Shown one piece after another: positions 1-12,308 of a stretch of 64,000 nucleotides of DNA; position 1 is the first letter of the stretch; each line of letters begins with the position of its first letter. The translations under genes and the position numbers were made by a program. Origin of the DNA: Streptomyces sp. NBC_00490 (GTDB taxonomy: Bacteria; Actinomycetota; Actinomycetes; Streptomycetales; Streptomycetaceae); NCBI RefSeq assembly GCF_036013645.1, contig NZ_CP107869.1, positions 3,224,001-3,288,000 on the forward strand, given 5' to 3'. Below the pieces are notes generated by a model. That model was not told the origin of the DNA. It saw only the letters and a program-made list of their open reading frames with translations, and ran no database searches.

Positions 1-3942
<3,942 letters not shown>

Positions 3943-4017
3943 CGGCTCTCCCGTCGTCGTCTCAAGTGGCATATCTGCGTGCCGAGGGACGACGTTGGCC
4001 CTCTGCGTGTGCGCAAA

Positions 4018-4033
4018 ATTTCGTGCAGGTTAC
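4018..4033 (-). promoter_or_regulatory. Candidate GlnR binding site upstream of gltB
   Basis: Read on the minus strand this is GTAAC, six bases, GAAAT. The actinobacterial GlnR a-site/b-site consensus is GTNAC-n6-GAAAC, so nine of the ten specified positions fit or are allowed. The next pair expected six bases further on is only weakly present (CACAC). Location 76 bases before the gltB start suits nitrogen control. Assignment is by pattern only. Confidence 0.4.
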
Positions 4034-4280
4034 ATGATGGAGCGGATCTCGGGAACCGGATACCCCGTTCCAACATGCGGACGCCACGGGGTCGCGAAGC
4101 GGGTGTCGCGGACGTGGCTCGAAGTATGTGGGACCGAACAGGACAGATCAGTGTCCATCGGCCCAGGGGGCGGGGGGAGCGGCGTCGCCCACCTCGCGGA
4201 TGCACGGCAGGCGTCATTGCCCACAGCGCTTACGGCTCATGCCCAGTGGTTAAGCATTCGAAACCAGTGAGTAACGGCTA

Positions 4281-4302
4281 CTTATGCGGCCCAACGCATA
4301 AG
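4281..4302 (-). terminator. Hairpin after the VIT-family gene
   Basis: A perfect 8-bp inverted repeat, CTTATGCG … CGCATAAG with a 6-base loop, lies 12 bases past the stop of the minus-strand transporter gene. The stem is less G+C rich than most in this genome and there is no U tract. It may end the transporter transcript; it could also be a protein-binding site for the gltB promoter. Confidence 0.4.
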
Positions 4303-4313
4303 TTCCAGTCGAC

Positions 4314-5045
4314 CTATCCTACGGCCGTTCCGAAGACACTGCCCAGGGCGTACGTCACACCGGCCGCGGCACCACCGAGCGCGAGCTGCCGCAGTCCGCT
4401 GAACCACCAGCTCCGCGCGGTCACCTTGGCCACCACGGCACCACAGCCGAAGAGCCCGACCAGCGCGAGCAGCAGAGCGGGCCACAGCGTGGTGGCACCC
4501 AGCAGATAAGGCAGTACGGGAAGCAGGGCCCCCAGCGCGAACGCGCCGAACGAGGACACGGCGGCGACGAGCGGCGAGGGCAGATCCCCGGGGTCGATCC
4601 CGAGCTCTTCGCGCGCGTGTATCTCCAGGGCCTGCTCGGGGTCCCGCGACAACTGACTGGCCACCTCGCGGGCGAGCCGGGGCTCGACACCCCGGGCCTC
4701 GTAGAGGGCCGCGAGCTCGGCCTCCTCGTCCTGCGGATGCTTGCGGAGCTCGCGCCGCTCGACATCCAGCTCGGCCTCGACGAGCTCGCGCTGCGAGGCG
4801 ACGGAGGTGTACTCACCGGCGGCCATGGAGAAGGCGCCGGCGGCGAGCCCGGCAAGGCCCGTCAGCACGATGGCCTGCTGCCCGACGGCTCCGCCGGCGA
4901 CACCGGTCATGAGGGCGAGGTTCGAGACGAGCCCGTCCATCGCCCCGAAGACGGCGGGCCGCAGCCACCCCCCGTTCACATCGCGGTGCGTGTGGTTGTC
5001 ACGGTGCGCCTCGTGCAGTGGCGCCTCGGTCTCGATGATGGCCAT
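4314..5045 (-). CDS. VIT1/CCC1-family iron/manganese transporter
   Basis: A 243-residue integral membrane protein of the vacuolar-iron-transporter-like family, which moves Fe2+ or Mn2+ out of the cytoplasm. The N-terminus is polar and histidine-containing (HEAHRDNHTHRDV), followed by the family's first helix region VFGAMDGLVSNLALMTGV (about residues 32–50), a second helix with AAGEYTSVASQ, an acidic cytosolic helical insert with ELDVERREL and ELAALY, and three C-terminal helices. The start ATG at 5045 has GGGGGA ahead of it. The next gene diverges. A strong match to the DmdR/IdeR iron box lies 15 bases before the start, so iron-dependent control is likely. Direction of transport is inferred from the family. 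Confidence 0.88.
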   Translation of the reverse strand: MAIIETEAPLHEAHRDNHTHRDVNGGWLRPAVFGAMDGLVSNLALMTGVAGGAVGQQAIVLTGLAGLAAGAFSMAAGEYTSVASQRELVEAELDVERRELRKHPQDEEAELAALYEARGVEPRLAREVASQLSRDPEQALEIHAREELGIDPGDLPSPLVAAVSSFGAFALGALLPVLPYLLGATTLWPALLLALVGLFGCGAVVAKVTARSWWFSGLRQLALGGAAAGVTYALGSVFGTAVG

Positions 5046-5059
5046 GCGGGGTCCCCCAG

Positions 5060-5078
5060 TAAGCTGAGCCAAAGCTAA
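5060..5078 (-). promoter_or_regulatory. Candidate iron box (DmdR/IdeR site)
   Basis: On the minus strand the 19 bases read TTAGCTTTGGCTCAGCTTA, matching the actinobacterial iron-box consensus TTAGGTTAGGCTCACCTAA at 15 of 19 positions. It sits immediately before the Shine-Dalgarno of the VIT-family gene, so it probably overlaps the promoter or the start of the transcript. In streptomycetes the regulator would be DmdR1. Seen by eye; binding is inferred. Confidence 0.6.
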
Positions 5079-5315
5079 GTTTGGACTGATTCTAATTATC
5101 GACAACCAGACTTTAGACGCTGCCATTCCCGCCCGCCAGCAAGGAAAGGCTGGGCTAACCTGCGGGTTTACCGTCGAATGCGCATACGATCGGCTGCCCG
5201 CTCAGATGTCGACCGGGTGACGCTGGGTCCCCTGATGCTCTGGTGACGTGCGCCGGTGGGACACATCCGCAAAGGCCCCGCGCCGTGTGCGGAGCCTCCG
5301 TAGGAGAGGCCGCGT

Positions 5316-6407
5316 ATGGCATCCATCGCCTGCATTCCCTCCGTACCGGCCCCCGGGGACGCCGCCGGACTCCGCGACCGGGCCCGCGGCGCACTGCTGG
5401 GCCTGGCCGTGGGCGACGCCCTGGGCGCGCCTGCGGAGAACATGAAGCCCTCGGAGATCCGGGCCCGCTGGGGCCGCATCACGGGATACGTGGCCGAGAC
5501 CCCGGCGGGCACGGACGACACCGAGTACGCGATCTTCTCGGGGCTGCTCCTGGCCCGCCACGGCTCGGCGCTGACGCCGTCCCATGTGGAGGCGGCGTGG
5601 CACGAGTGGATCGCGGACCGGGACGAGGGCCCGTTCCGGGGCGCCGGCTTCAGCGAACGCGGCACCCTGGAGAACCTCCGCAGAGGGCTTGCGGCGCCCA
5701 TCTCGGCCCAGCACCGCCACGCCTGGAGCGACGGCCTGGCCATGCGGGCGGCACCCTTCGGCGTCTTCGCGGCGGGGCGCCCGGCGGAGGCGGCACGGCT
5801 GGTGGCGATCGACGGCTCGGTGAGCCACGACGGCGAGGGCATCTACGGCGGCCAGGCGGTCGCGGCGGGCGTCGCCGCGGCGATGGCGGGCGCCCCCACG
5901 ATCGCGGTGGTGGCCTCGGCGCTGGCGGTGGTCCCGGACGACTCCTGGACGGCGAGATCACTGCGCCGTGCGGTGGCGGTCGCCCACCGAGGCGAACGCG
6001 CGGTCCGCTCGGCCGTGGTGATCGGCGGCTACCCCTGGACCGACCTGGCCCCCGAGGCGGTCGCCCTGGCCTTCGGCGCGTACGCGGCAGCCGACGGCGA
6101 CTTCGTGGACGCGGTCCTGACCGCCGTGAACATGGGCAGGGACGCCGACACGACGGCAGCGGTGGCCGGCGCCCTGGCGGGCGCGACGAACGGCGCGTCC
6201 GCGATCCCGGCGGACTGGGCGGCGGCGATCGGCCCGGCGAGGGGCAGCTGTCTCCCGGCGATGGCGGGCCATCACGTACTGGACGTGGCGGACCGGCTGA
6301 CGGAGGCGGTACGAGGAGCAGCCCCCGCGCCCGAGACCCCCTGGCCACCCCCGGACCCGACGGCGTTCACGCTGGCGGCGGACGAAGCGCCGGGGGCGAT
6401 CCGATGA
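5316..6407 (+). CDS. ADP-ribosylglycohydrolase family protein, copy 1
   Basis: A 363-residue ARH/DraG-family hydrolase; members cleave ADP-ribosyl or related N-/O-ribosyl bonds with two Mg2+ or Mn2+ ions. All family metal motifs are intact: ALLGLAVGDALG (GD at 33–34), GTDDTEYA (DDTE at 67–70) and NMGRDADTTAA (GRDAD at 274–278). The start ATG follows GGAGAGG with six-base spacing. It is the first gene of a seven-gene operon and its TGA overlaps the ATG of copy 2. The true substrate is unknown: the family also includes E. coli YegU, encoded beside a PfkB kinase, an arrangement mirrored here. Confidence 0.9.
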   Translation: MASIACIPSVPAPGDAAGLRDRARGALLGLAVGDALGAPAENMKPSEIRARWGRITGYVAETPAGTDDTEYAIFSGLLLARHGSALTPSHVEAAWHEWIADRDEGPFRGAGFSERGTLENLRRGLAAPISAQHRHAWSDGLAMRAAPFGVFAAGRPAEAARLVAIDGSVSHDGEGIYGGQAVAAGVAAAMAGAPTIAVVASALAVVPDDSWTARSLRRAVAVAHRGERAVRSAVVIGGYPWTDLAPEAVALAFGAYAAADGDFVDAVLTAVNMGRDADTTAAVAGALAGATNGASAIPADWAAAIGPARGSCLPAMAGHHVLDVADRLTEAVRGAAPAPETPWPPPDPTAFTLAADEAPGAIR

Positions 6408-7693
6408 GCGCACACCTTTCAGCCTGTCCGGCGTTTGAGGACGAGGCCCCTTCAGGGCCGATGGGGGTCCAGGGGGCGGAGCCCCCTGGAGGCGGGGTCG
6501 AAGGGGCGGCAGCCCCTGGAGGACGGGAACGGGTAGGGGCGGCGGGGGCGAATGCATCCGTCAACGACCCAACCACGGGCCCCCGGCGTATCGAAGGCCT
6601 CCTCCTCGGGCTCGCCGCGGGCGACGCCGCAGGCTGGCCCGCCGCCAGGCACCGCGCCGCCCGCATGCCCGACTGGACCCGCCGCCTGACCCGCGAACTC
6701 GACACCTTCGCCGAACAGAACGCGACGACGACCCTCCCCGTCCCCATCGCCCTGAACCAACCCCCCGAGCCCCTCCGCCTGGGCCCCTCGGACGACGCGG
6801 AATGGGCGGCCTTCGCCGCGGAGGCCCTCCTGCGCGCCGGCGACGACACCGCCCTGGGCGACCTCAGCCGAGAACGCCGCGCGAGAGCCGCGATCGACCT
6901 CACCTGGAACGCCCTCGCCAGCGAGGTCGCCGCCGCGGCGAACCGCGCCCCCGAGATCGAGTCCGCCGTCCTCCCGATGCGCGCCCGCATCTCGGTGAGA
7001 GCGGGCCTCGGCAACCTCGCCACCGGCCTGCGCCCACCCGCCACCGGCCACGACAACCCCCACTACTTCGACGACGCGGCCTGCATCCGCGCCTGCGTCC
7101 TCGCCGCGGCCCACCCCGGCGACCCCCGACTCGCCGCGGACCTGGCCGAGTTCGACGCCCGCTACACCCAGGACGGCGACGGCGTGCACGGTGCGAGAGC
7201 CATGGCCGCGGCCCTCTCCCTCGCCCTCACCGGCGCCGACATCCACACCTGCACCGCCGCCGCCCTCACCGAACTCCCCGAGGGAACCGAGATCGGCCGC
7301 AACGCCCGCCACGCCCTCAAGCTGGCCCATGACGCCGAGAGCGCCTTCGCCCTGATCCCCCTTCTGGAACACCAGATCGTCGACCACGTCTACAGCTACG
7401 GCATCGCCGCGGCCGAAACGGTCCCGGTCGCCCTGGCCCTGGCCACCGCGGCGGACGGCCGGATCACGGAGGCCGTACCGGCGGCGGCCTGTCTCTCCCG
7501 GGTCGCCGACTCGGCCCCCGCCCTGACCGGCGCCCTCACCGGCGCGCTGGGCGGCGGAGAGGCGATCCCCGCCACCTGGCGGGACGCCTGCCGCACCCTC
7601 TCCGGCTGCGCCCTGCCCCGGCTCACCGGCACCGACCTCGTGGAACTCGCCGAACTCCTGGAAGCCACGCAACCGGCCACACCGGGAGGATGA
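6404..7693 (+). CDS. ADP-ribosylglycohydrolase-like protein, copy 2 (degenerate, repeat-derived N-terminus)
   Basis: A 429-residue paralogue starting at an ATG that overlaps the previous stop (ATGA). Residues 5–48 or so are encoded by an extragenic Streptomyces repeat, and recognisable ARH sequence begins at RRIEGLLLGLAAGDAAG (GD at 73–74). The second motif is SDDAEW (130–133) instead of TDDTEW, and the C-terminal GxDxDT motif is reduced to SRVADS (365–370), which lacks the first metal-binding Asp. It may be catalytically dead or act as a partner subunit. No good internal start with a Shine-Dalgarno is visible after the repeat, so translation probably runs through it. Copy 3 begins seven bases after its stop. 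Confidence 0.8.
   Translation: MSAHLSACPAFEDEAPSGPMGVQGAEPPGGGVEGAAAPGGRERVGAAGANASVNDPTTGPRRIEGLLLGLAAGDAAGWPAARHRAARMPDWTRRLTRELDTFAEQNATTTLPVPIALNQPPEPLRLGPSDDAEWAAFAAEALLRAGDDTALGDLSRERRARAAIDLTWNALASEVAAAANRAPEIESAVLPMRARISVRAGLGNLATGLRPPATGHDNPHYFDDAACIRACVLAAAHPGDPRLAADLAEFDARYTQDGDGVHGARAMAAALSLALTGADIHTCTAAALTELPEGTEIGRNARHALKLAHDAESAFALIPLLEHQIVDHVYSYGIAAAETVPVALALATAADGRITEAVPAAACLSRVADSAPALTGALTGALGGGEAIPATWRDACRTLSGCALPRLTGTDLVELAELLEATQPATPGG
6418..6551 (+). repeat. Extragenic streptomycete repeat inside a coding region
   Basis: The stretch begins TTCAGCCTGTCCGGCGTTTG, continues through GAGGACGAGGCCCCTTCAGG, has two imperfect hairpins (GGGGGCGGAGCCCCC and GGGGCGGCAGCCCC) and ends GGGTAGGGGCGGCGGGGGCG. 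It matches the repeat at 34697–34801 over most of its length, where that copy is intergenic. Here it sits right after an ATGA stop/start overlap and stays open in the frame of ARH copy 2. Confidence 0.85.
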
Positions 7694-7700
7694 TTCGGGC

Positions 7701-8867
7701 ATGACGCCCAAACAATCAGAAACGAGCCTTGAGGACCGCATCACCGGCGCCCTCGTGGGCGCGGCCGTCGGCGACGCCCTGGGCGGCCCGGTGGAGGGCT
7801 ACTCCCCCGACCAGATCCTCGAACGGCACGCCGGCCGCGTCCACGGCATCGTCGGTCCCTGGAACGGCGACGCCTGGCGCACCGCCCGCCCGATCGCCCC
7901 CTACCACAAGGGCGACGGGCACGTCACCGACGACACCTTGATGACGCACGCCCTGGTCAGGGTCTACGCCAAGGTGCGCGACCACCTGGACGCGTACGCG
8001 ATCGCGGACCACCTGGTCCCGGACCTGATGACGACGCCGCGCTGGATCCCGGAGCTCGAACAGGAGGCCCTCCTCCTCCACCGCGTCTTCCTGGCGGAGA
8101 AGTGGCTGGTGACCCGCCTCCACTACGGCCATGTCGACCCCCGCGAGGCGGGCGTGGGCAACATCGTGAACTGCGGCGCCGCGATGTACATGGCCCCGGT
8201 CGGCCTGGTCAACGCGGCCGACCCCCGGGCCGCCTACGCCGAGGCCCTGGACATCGCGGGCGCCCACCAGTCGTCGTACGGCCGTGAGGCGGCGGGCGTC
8301 TTCGCGGCGGCCGTGGCGGCGGCCTGCGCCCCGGACGCGACCCCGGAGTCGGTCGTGACCGCCTGTCTGTCCCTGGCGAAGGACGGCACCCGGACGGCGA
8401 TCCTGAAGGTCTGCGAGGCGGCCCAGGACCACACGGACGTCGAGTCGGCCCTGAAGCCGCTCAGGGAGGCGGTCGCGCCGTACGACACGGTGGGCCCCGA
8501 CTACCGCGCCCCCTCCCTCGGCGCCCGCCGCCCCTCCCGCCTCCACGCGATCGAGGAACTCCCCGTCGCGCTCGGCATGGTGCTGGTGGCCGGCGGCGAC
8601 TACCGGCGCGCGGTCCTGGGCGCGGTGAACTACGGCCGCGACTGCGACTCGACCGCGACGATGGCGGGCGCGATCGCGGGCGCCCTCGGCTCACCGCCCC
8701 CGGACGACTGGGCCAAGCAGGTCGCGGAGGCCAGCCGCCTGGACCTCTGGGACCCGGCGACCACGCTCACCGAGGTGACCCGGGAGATCTTCGAACGGGA
8801 CGTACGCCGCCGTCGCGCCCACGAGTCCGCCTTCACGGCGATCGAAGGCCCGAGATGCTCCGACTGA
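7701..8867 (+). CDS. ADP-ribosylglycohydrolase family protein, copy 3
   Basis: A 388-residue ARH-family protein. Motifs: ALVGAAVGDALGGP (GD at 24–25), HVTDDTLMT (DDTL at 77–80), and NYGRDCDSTAT (GRDCDS at 312–317), so the metal ligands are kept, with Ser in place of the usual Thr after the second Asp. The start ATG lies 10 bases after GGGAGGA. A basic C-terminal tail (VRRRRAHES) follows the domain. Its end overlaps the next gene by 13 bases, suggesting coupled translation. It resembles copies 1 and 4 only in the motifs, so the paralogues diverged long ago and probably have different substrates. Confidence 0.88.
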   Translation: MTPKQSETSLEDRITGALVGAAVGDALGGPVEGYSPDQILERHAGRVHGIVGPWNGDAWRTARPIAPYHKGDGHVTDDTLMTHALVRVYAKVRDHLDAYAIADHLVPDLMTTPRWIPELEQEALLLHRVFLAEKWLVTRLHYGHVDPREAGVGNIVNCGAAMYMAPVGLVNAADPRAAYAEALDIAGAHQSSYGREAAGVFAAAVAAACAPDATPESVVTACLSLAKDGTRTAILKVCEAAQDHTDVESALKPLREAVAPYDTVGPDYRAPSLGARRPSRLHAIEELPVALGMVLVAGGDYRRAVLGAVNYGRDCDSTATMAGAIAGALGSPPPDDWAKQVAEASRLDLWDPATTLTEVTREIFERDVRRRRAHESAFTAIEGPRCSD

Positions 8868-10219
8868 CCTGGGTCCAGCCCGAGGACCTCCTGGGCCACG
8901 AACTCCGCCAGGCGGCACTGGACGGCCGCGAGGCCTCGGTGATCGCGGCGCGATGGAGGGCGGCGGGCGGCGAGCAGGCCCCGCTGCGGGCGGGCGCCTC
9001 CCCCGAGCCGCCGTCCCGGTATCTCCGGCAACTGGCCAAGGACCTGCTGGACGAACTCGCGGATCTGCCGAGCAGGCTGGAGGAGCACGAACCGACGGAC
9101 CTGGCGAAGATCAGACGGCTGTGCCCCGACTGGCCGTCCGGCACCGACGCCGTGCCCCTCGTTCCCTGCTCCCGCTACGAAGCCGCCTGGCTGGGACGGG
9201 CCATCGGGTGCCTTTTGGGCAAACCCGTCGAGAAGCTCCCCCTGGAAGCCGTCCGCGACCTGGCCAGGTCCACCGGCAACTGGCCCCTGAACAGCTACTT
9301 CACCGCCCGAGGAGTCCCCTCCGACCTCCTGCGGGCCCACCCCTGGAACCGCCGCTCGGCCCTCACCTCGCTCGCCGAGAACATCGACGGCATGCCCGAG
9401 GACGACGACCTCAACTACCCCCTCCTCAACCTCCTCCTGCTCCAGCGCCACGGCAGGGACTTCACCCCCACCGACGTGGCCGGCCTCTGGCTGGACGAAC
9501 TCCCCGCCGGCCGCACCTTCACCGCCGAACGCATCGCCTACCGCAACCTCCTCCTCGGCCTGAACCCCCCGCACACGGCCCGCCACCGCAACCCGTTCCG
9601 CGAATGGATCGGCGCCCTGATCCGAGCCGACGTACACGGCTGGACCAACCCCGGCGACCCGGCGGCCGCGGCGGCACAGGCCCACCGGGACGCCACCCTC
9701 ACCCACACCGCCAACGGCGTCTACGCGGCGATGTTCACGGCGGCCACGATCGCCACCGCGACCACCGGCGGCCACGACATCCACTCCTGCCTGCGCAGCG
9801 GCCTGACCGTGATCCCCCCGGCCTCCCGCCTGTCCCGGGCCGTCCACCACGCGATCGGGCTGGCCCGGCAGACCGACGACTTCGACGAGGTCGTGGACGA
9901 ACTCCACGCCACCTACGCCGACACCCACCACTGGGTCCACGCCATCCCCAACACCGCCCTCATCGCCGCCGCCCTCACCCACGCCGACGGCGACTTCACC
10001 GGCTCCATCTGCCGGGCGGTGAGCGGCGGTTGGGACACCGACTCCAACGGCGCCACCGCGGGCAGCATCGCCGGGCTCCTCACCGGCGCCCCCGACCGGC
10101 TCCCCGACCGCTGGACCACCCCGCTCAAGAACCGCCTCGCCACCTCGGTCGCCGACTTCGACGGCACCGGCTTCGACGCCCTCGCCCACCTCACCCGCCT
10201 GGAGGCTTCCCGCCCATGA
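8855..10219 (+). CDS. ADP-ribosylglycohydrolase family protein, copy 4 (divergent subfamily)
   Basis: A 454-residue protein with about 105 residues ahead of the ARH domain; that extension contains PEDLLGHELRQA and a Glu/Asp-rich helical stretch and is unrecognised. The ARH part starts at AWLGRAIGCLLGKPVE, where the usual GD is GC (118–119), then PEDDDLNYPLLNL (182–188) in the position of DDTE, and GGWDTDSNGATAGS (393–397). The EDDDLNY/WDTDSNG combination looks like a distinct subfamily rather than decay. It overlaps copy 3 by 13 bases and the following kinase gene by an ATGA, so all are likely made together. Substrate unknown. Confidence 0.85.
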   Translation: MLRLTWVQPEDLLGHELRQAALDGREASVIAARWRAAGGEQAPLRAGASPEPPSRYLRQLAKDLLDELADLPSRLEEHEPTDLAKIRRLCPDWPSGTDAVPLVPCSRYEAAWLGRAIGCLLGKPVEKLPLEAVRDLARSTGNWPLNSYFTARGVPSDLLRAHPWNRRSALTSLAENIDGMPEDDDLNYPLLNLLLLQRHGRDFTPTDVAGLWLDELPAGRTFTAERIAYRNLLLGLNPPHTARHRNPFREWIGALIRADVHGWTNPGDPAAAAAQAHRDATLTHTANGVYAAMFTAATIATATTGGHDIHSCLRSGLTVIPPASRLSRAVHHAIGLARQTDDFDEVVDELHATYADTHHWVHAIPNTALIAAALTHADGDFTGSICRAVSGGWDTDSNGATAGSIAGLLTGAPDRLPDRWTTPLKNRLATSVADFDGTGFDALAHLTRLEASRP

Positions 10220-11109
10220 CGCACATCGCCGTACTCGGCAGCACGAACATGGACCTCGTCGCCTACGTCGCGAAGGCCCCGCAGCGCGGAGAGACCGTGA
10301 CGGGACGGGAGTTCCGCACGATCCCCGGCGGCAAGGGCGCCAACCAGGCGATCGCCGCGGCCCGCGCGGGCGCCACCGTCTCGATGATCGGCGCCGTCGG
10401 CAACGACGCCTACGGCACCCAGCTGCGCTCCACCCTCGAACACTCCGGCGTCGACACCGACCACCTCCGCACCGTCGAGGGCCCGTCCGGCACCGCCCAC
10501 ATCGTCGTCGACGACGAGGGCGGCAACGCGATCGTCGTGATCCCCGCCGCGAACGGCACGGTCGACCACCTCGCCCCCGGCGACGACGGCCTCATCGCCA
10601 GCGCCGACGCCCTGCTCCTCCAACTGGAGATCCCGCTGGCCGCGGCCATCGCGGGCGCCGAGGCGGCCCGCGCCCACCGCGTCCGCACCATCCTCACCCC
10701 GGCTCCCGCCCAGCCCCTGCCCATCGAACTCCTCGCCGCCACCGACCTGTTGATCCCCAACGAGCACGAGGCGTCCACCCTCACCGGCCGCACCGACCCG
10801 CACGCCGCGGCCATCGCCCTCCTCGACGAGGTACCGGAGGTGGTCGTCACCCTGGGCTCCGCGGGCAGCCTCTACGTCTCCCGCTACGCCGAGCCCTTCA
10901 GCGTCCCCGCTCCCCAGGTCGCCGCCGTGGACTCGACCGGCGCGGGCGACACCTTCGCCGGCGCCCTCGCGGTGGCGCTCGGCGAGGGCCGGCCCATGCG
11001 CGAGGCCCTGAAGTGGGCGGCCGCGGCGGCGGCCATCTCGGTCCAGCGGGCGGGTGCCTCGGTGTCGATGCCGTACCGCCCCGAGATCGACAAGCAGTGC
11101 ACGGCATGA
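10216..11109 (+). CDS. PfkB-family sugar kinase (ribokinase-like)
   Basis: A 297-residue kinase of the PfkB superfamily, closest by eye to ribokinase: N-terminal VLGSTNMDLVAYV, the GGKGANQAIAAARAGA signature at about 36–51, and the C-terminal DSTGAGDTFAGAL signature with the catalytic Asp near residue 240. It would phosphorylate ribose or a nucleoside, plausibly the sugar released by the four upstream glycohydrolases. Both ends use ATGA overlaps with neighbours (10216 and 11106), so expression is coupled. Ribose itself as substrate is an inference; nucleoside kinases share these motifs. Confidence 0.88.
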   Translation: MTHIAVLGSTNMDLVAYVAKAPQRGETVTGREFRTIPGGKGANQAIAAARAGATVSMIGAVGNDAYGTQLRSTLEHSGVDTDHLRTVEGPSGTAHIVVDDEGGNAIVVIPAANGTVDHLAPGDDGLIASADALLLQLEIPLAAAIAGAEAARAHRVRTILTPAPAQPLPIELLAATDLLIPNEHEASTLTGRTDPHAAAIALLDEVPEVVVTLGSAGSLYVSRYAEPFSVPAPQVAAVDSTGAGDTFAGALAVALGEGRPMREALKWAAAAAAISVQRAGASVSMPYRPEIDKQCTA

Positions 11110-12308
11110 AGGTCCCGCGGGGCAGCGCCCCCCTCACCGGCCTCCGCGTCCTCGACCTCGCCACCCTCTTCGCCGGCCCCGGTGCCGCCACGATGCTCGG
11201 CGACTTCGGCGCGGAGGTCATCAAGGTCGAGCACCCGTCCAAGCCCGACCCCTCGCGTGGCCACGGCCCGTCGAAGGACGGCATCGGCCTGTGGTGGAAA
11301 GTCCTCGGCCGCAACAAGCGCACGATCACCCTGGACCTCTCCAGGCCGGGCGGCCGGGCGACCCTCCTGCGCCTCGCCGCGACCGCGGACGTCGTCATCG
11401 AGAACTTCCGCCCCGGCACCCTGGAGAAGTGGGACCTGGGCTGGGACGAACTCTCCGCGGCCAACCCCCGTCTGATCCTCACCCGCGTGACCGCCTTCGG
11501 CCAGTTCGGCCCCTACGCCCACCGCCCCGGCTTCGGCACCCTCGCCGAGGCGATGAGCGGCTTCGCCGCGATCACCGGCGAACCGGACGCGCCCCCGACA
11601 CTCCCGCCCTTCGGCCTCGCCGACTCCATCGCGGGCCTCGCGACGGCGTACGCGGTGATGACGGCGCTCGCCGCCCGCGAGCGCACGGGCGAGGGCCAGG
11701 TCGTGGACATGGCGATCATCGAGCCGATCCTGATGGCCCTGGGCCCGCAGCCGACCTGGTACGACCAGCTGGACTACGTCCAGGAACGCTCCGGCAACCG
11801 CTCCGCCAACAACGCCCCGCGCAACACCTACCGCACCGCGGACGGCAGTTGGGTCGCCGTCTCCACCTCGGCCCAGTCGGTCGCGGAACGCGTGCTGCGT
11901 CTGGTGGGCCGCGAGGACCTGACCGCCGAGCCGTGGTTCGCCACGGGCGCCGACCGGGCCCGCCACGCCGATGTCCTCGACGAGGCGGTCGGCGGCTGGA
12001 TCGCCGAGCGCACCCGCACGGAGGTCCTGGCCGCCTTCGAGAAGGCGGAGGCGGCCGTGGCCCCGATCCAGGACATCCGGGACGTGATGACGGACCCCCA
12101 GTACGAGGCCCTGGACACCATCACCACCGTCGCCGACCCCGAGCTGGGCCCCCTCCGGATGCAGAACGTCCTCTTCCGACTCTCCGACACCCCCGGCGCG
12201 ATCCGCTGGACGGGCCGCCCGCACGGCGCGGACACCCAGGAGGTCCTGGCGGAACTGGGCCTGTCGGAGGGCGAGTTGGCGAGGCTGCGGGAGGAGGGCG
12301 CGGTATGA
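11106..12308 (+). CDS. CaiB/BaiF family (class III) CoA-transferase
   Basis: A 400-residue family III CoA-transferase, which moves CoA between carboxylic acids through a glutamyl/aspartyl intermediate. Typical features are GLRVLDLATLFAGPGAA at the N-terminus, FGAEVIKVEHP, GRNKRTITLDL, VIENFRPGTLEKWDLG, and GEGQVVDMAIIEP containing the catalytic Asp region. The C-terminal half has the interlocked-domain sequence NAPRNTYRTADGSWV. The start overlaps the kinase stop and its own stop overlaps the next start. Placed before a CoA lyase gene it suggests activation of an organic acid to its CoA thioester and then C–C cleavage. The acid is unknown. Confidence 0.92.
   Translation: MKVPRGSAPLTGLRVLDLATLFAGPGAATMLGDFGAEVIKVEHPSKPDPSRGHGPSKDGIGLWWKVLGRNKRTITLDLSRPGGRATLLRLAATADVVIENFRPGTLEKWDLGWDELSAANPRLILTRVTAFGQFGPYAHRPGFGTLAEAMSGFAAITGEPDAPPTLPPFGLADSIAGLATAYAVMTALAARERTGEGQVVDMAIIEPILMALGPQPTWYDQLDYVQERSGNRSANNAPRNTYRTADGSWVAVSTSAQSVAERVLRLVGREDLTAEPWFATGADRARHADVLDEAVGGWIAERTRTEVLAAFEKAEAAVAPIQDIRDVMTDPQYEALDTITTVADPELGPLRMQNVLFRLSDTPGAIRWTGRPHGADTQEVLAELGLSEGELARLREEGAV

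Larger units (their letters stand above)
3943..4313. other. Intergenic region upstream of gltB
   Basis: This 371-base stretch between gltB and the VIT-family gene holds no gene I can support. It should contain the gltB promoter. Two features stand out: a GlnR-like half-site pair at 4018–4033 and a small hairpin at 4281–4302 next to the end of the upstream gene. Open frames running through it continue from the antisense strand of gltB and look like GC-rich shadows. Confidence 0.6.

Noticed and set aside
5148..5170. Second iron-box-like sequence (AGGTTAGCCC on the minus strand)
   Set aside because: Only about 11 of 19 positions fit and symmetry is poor; not enough to call beside the better site at 5060.
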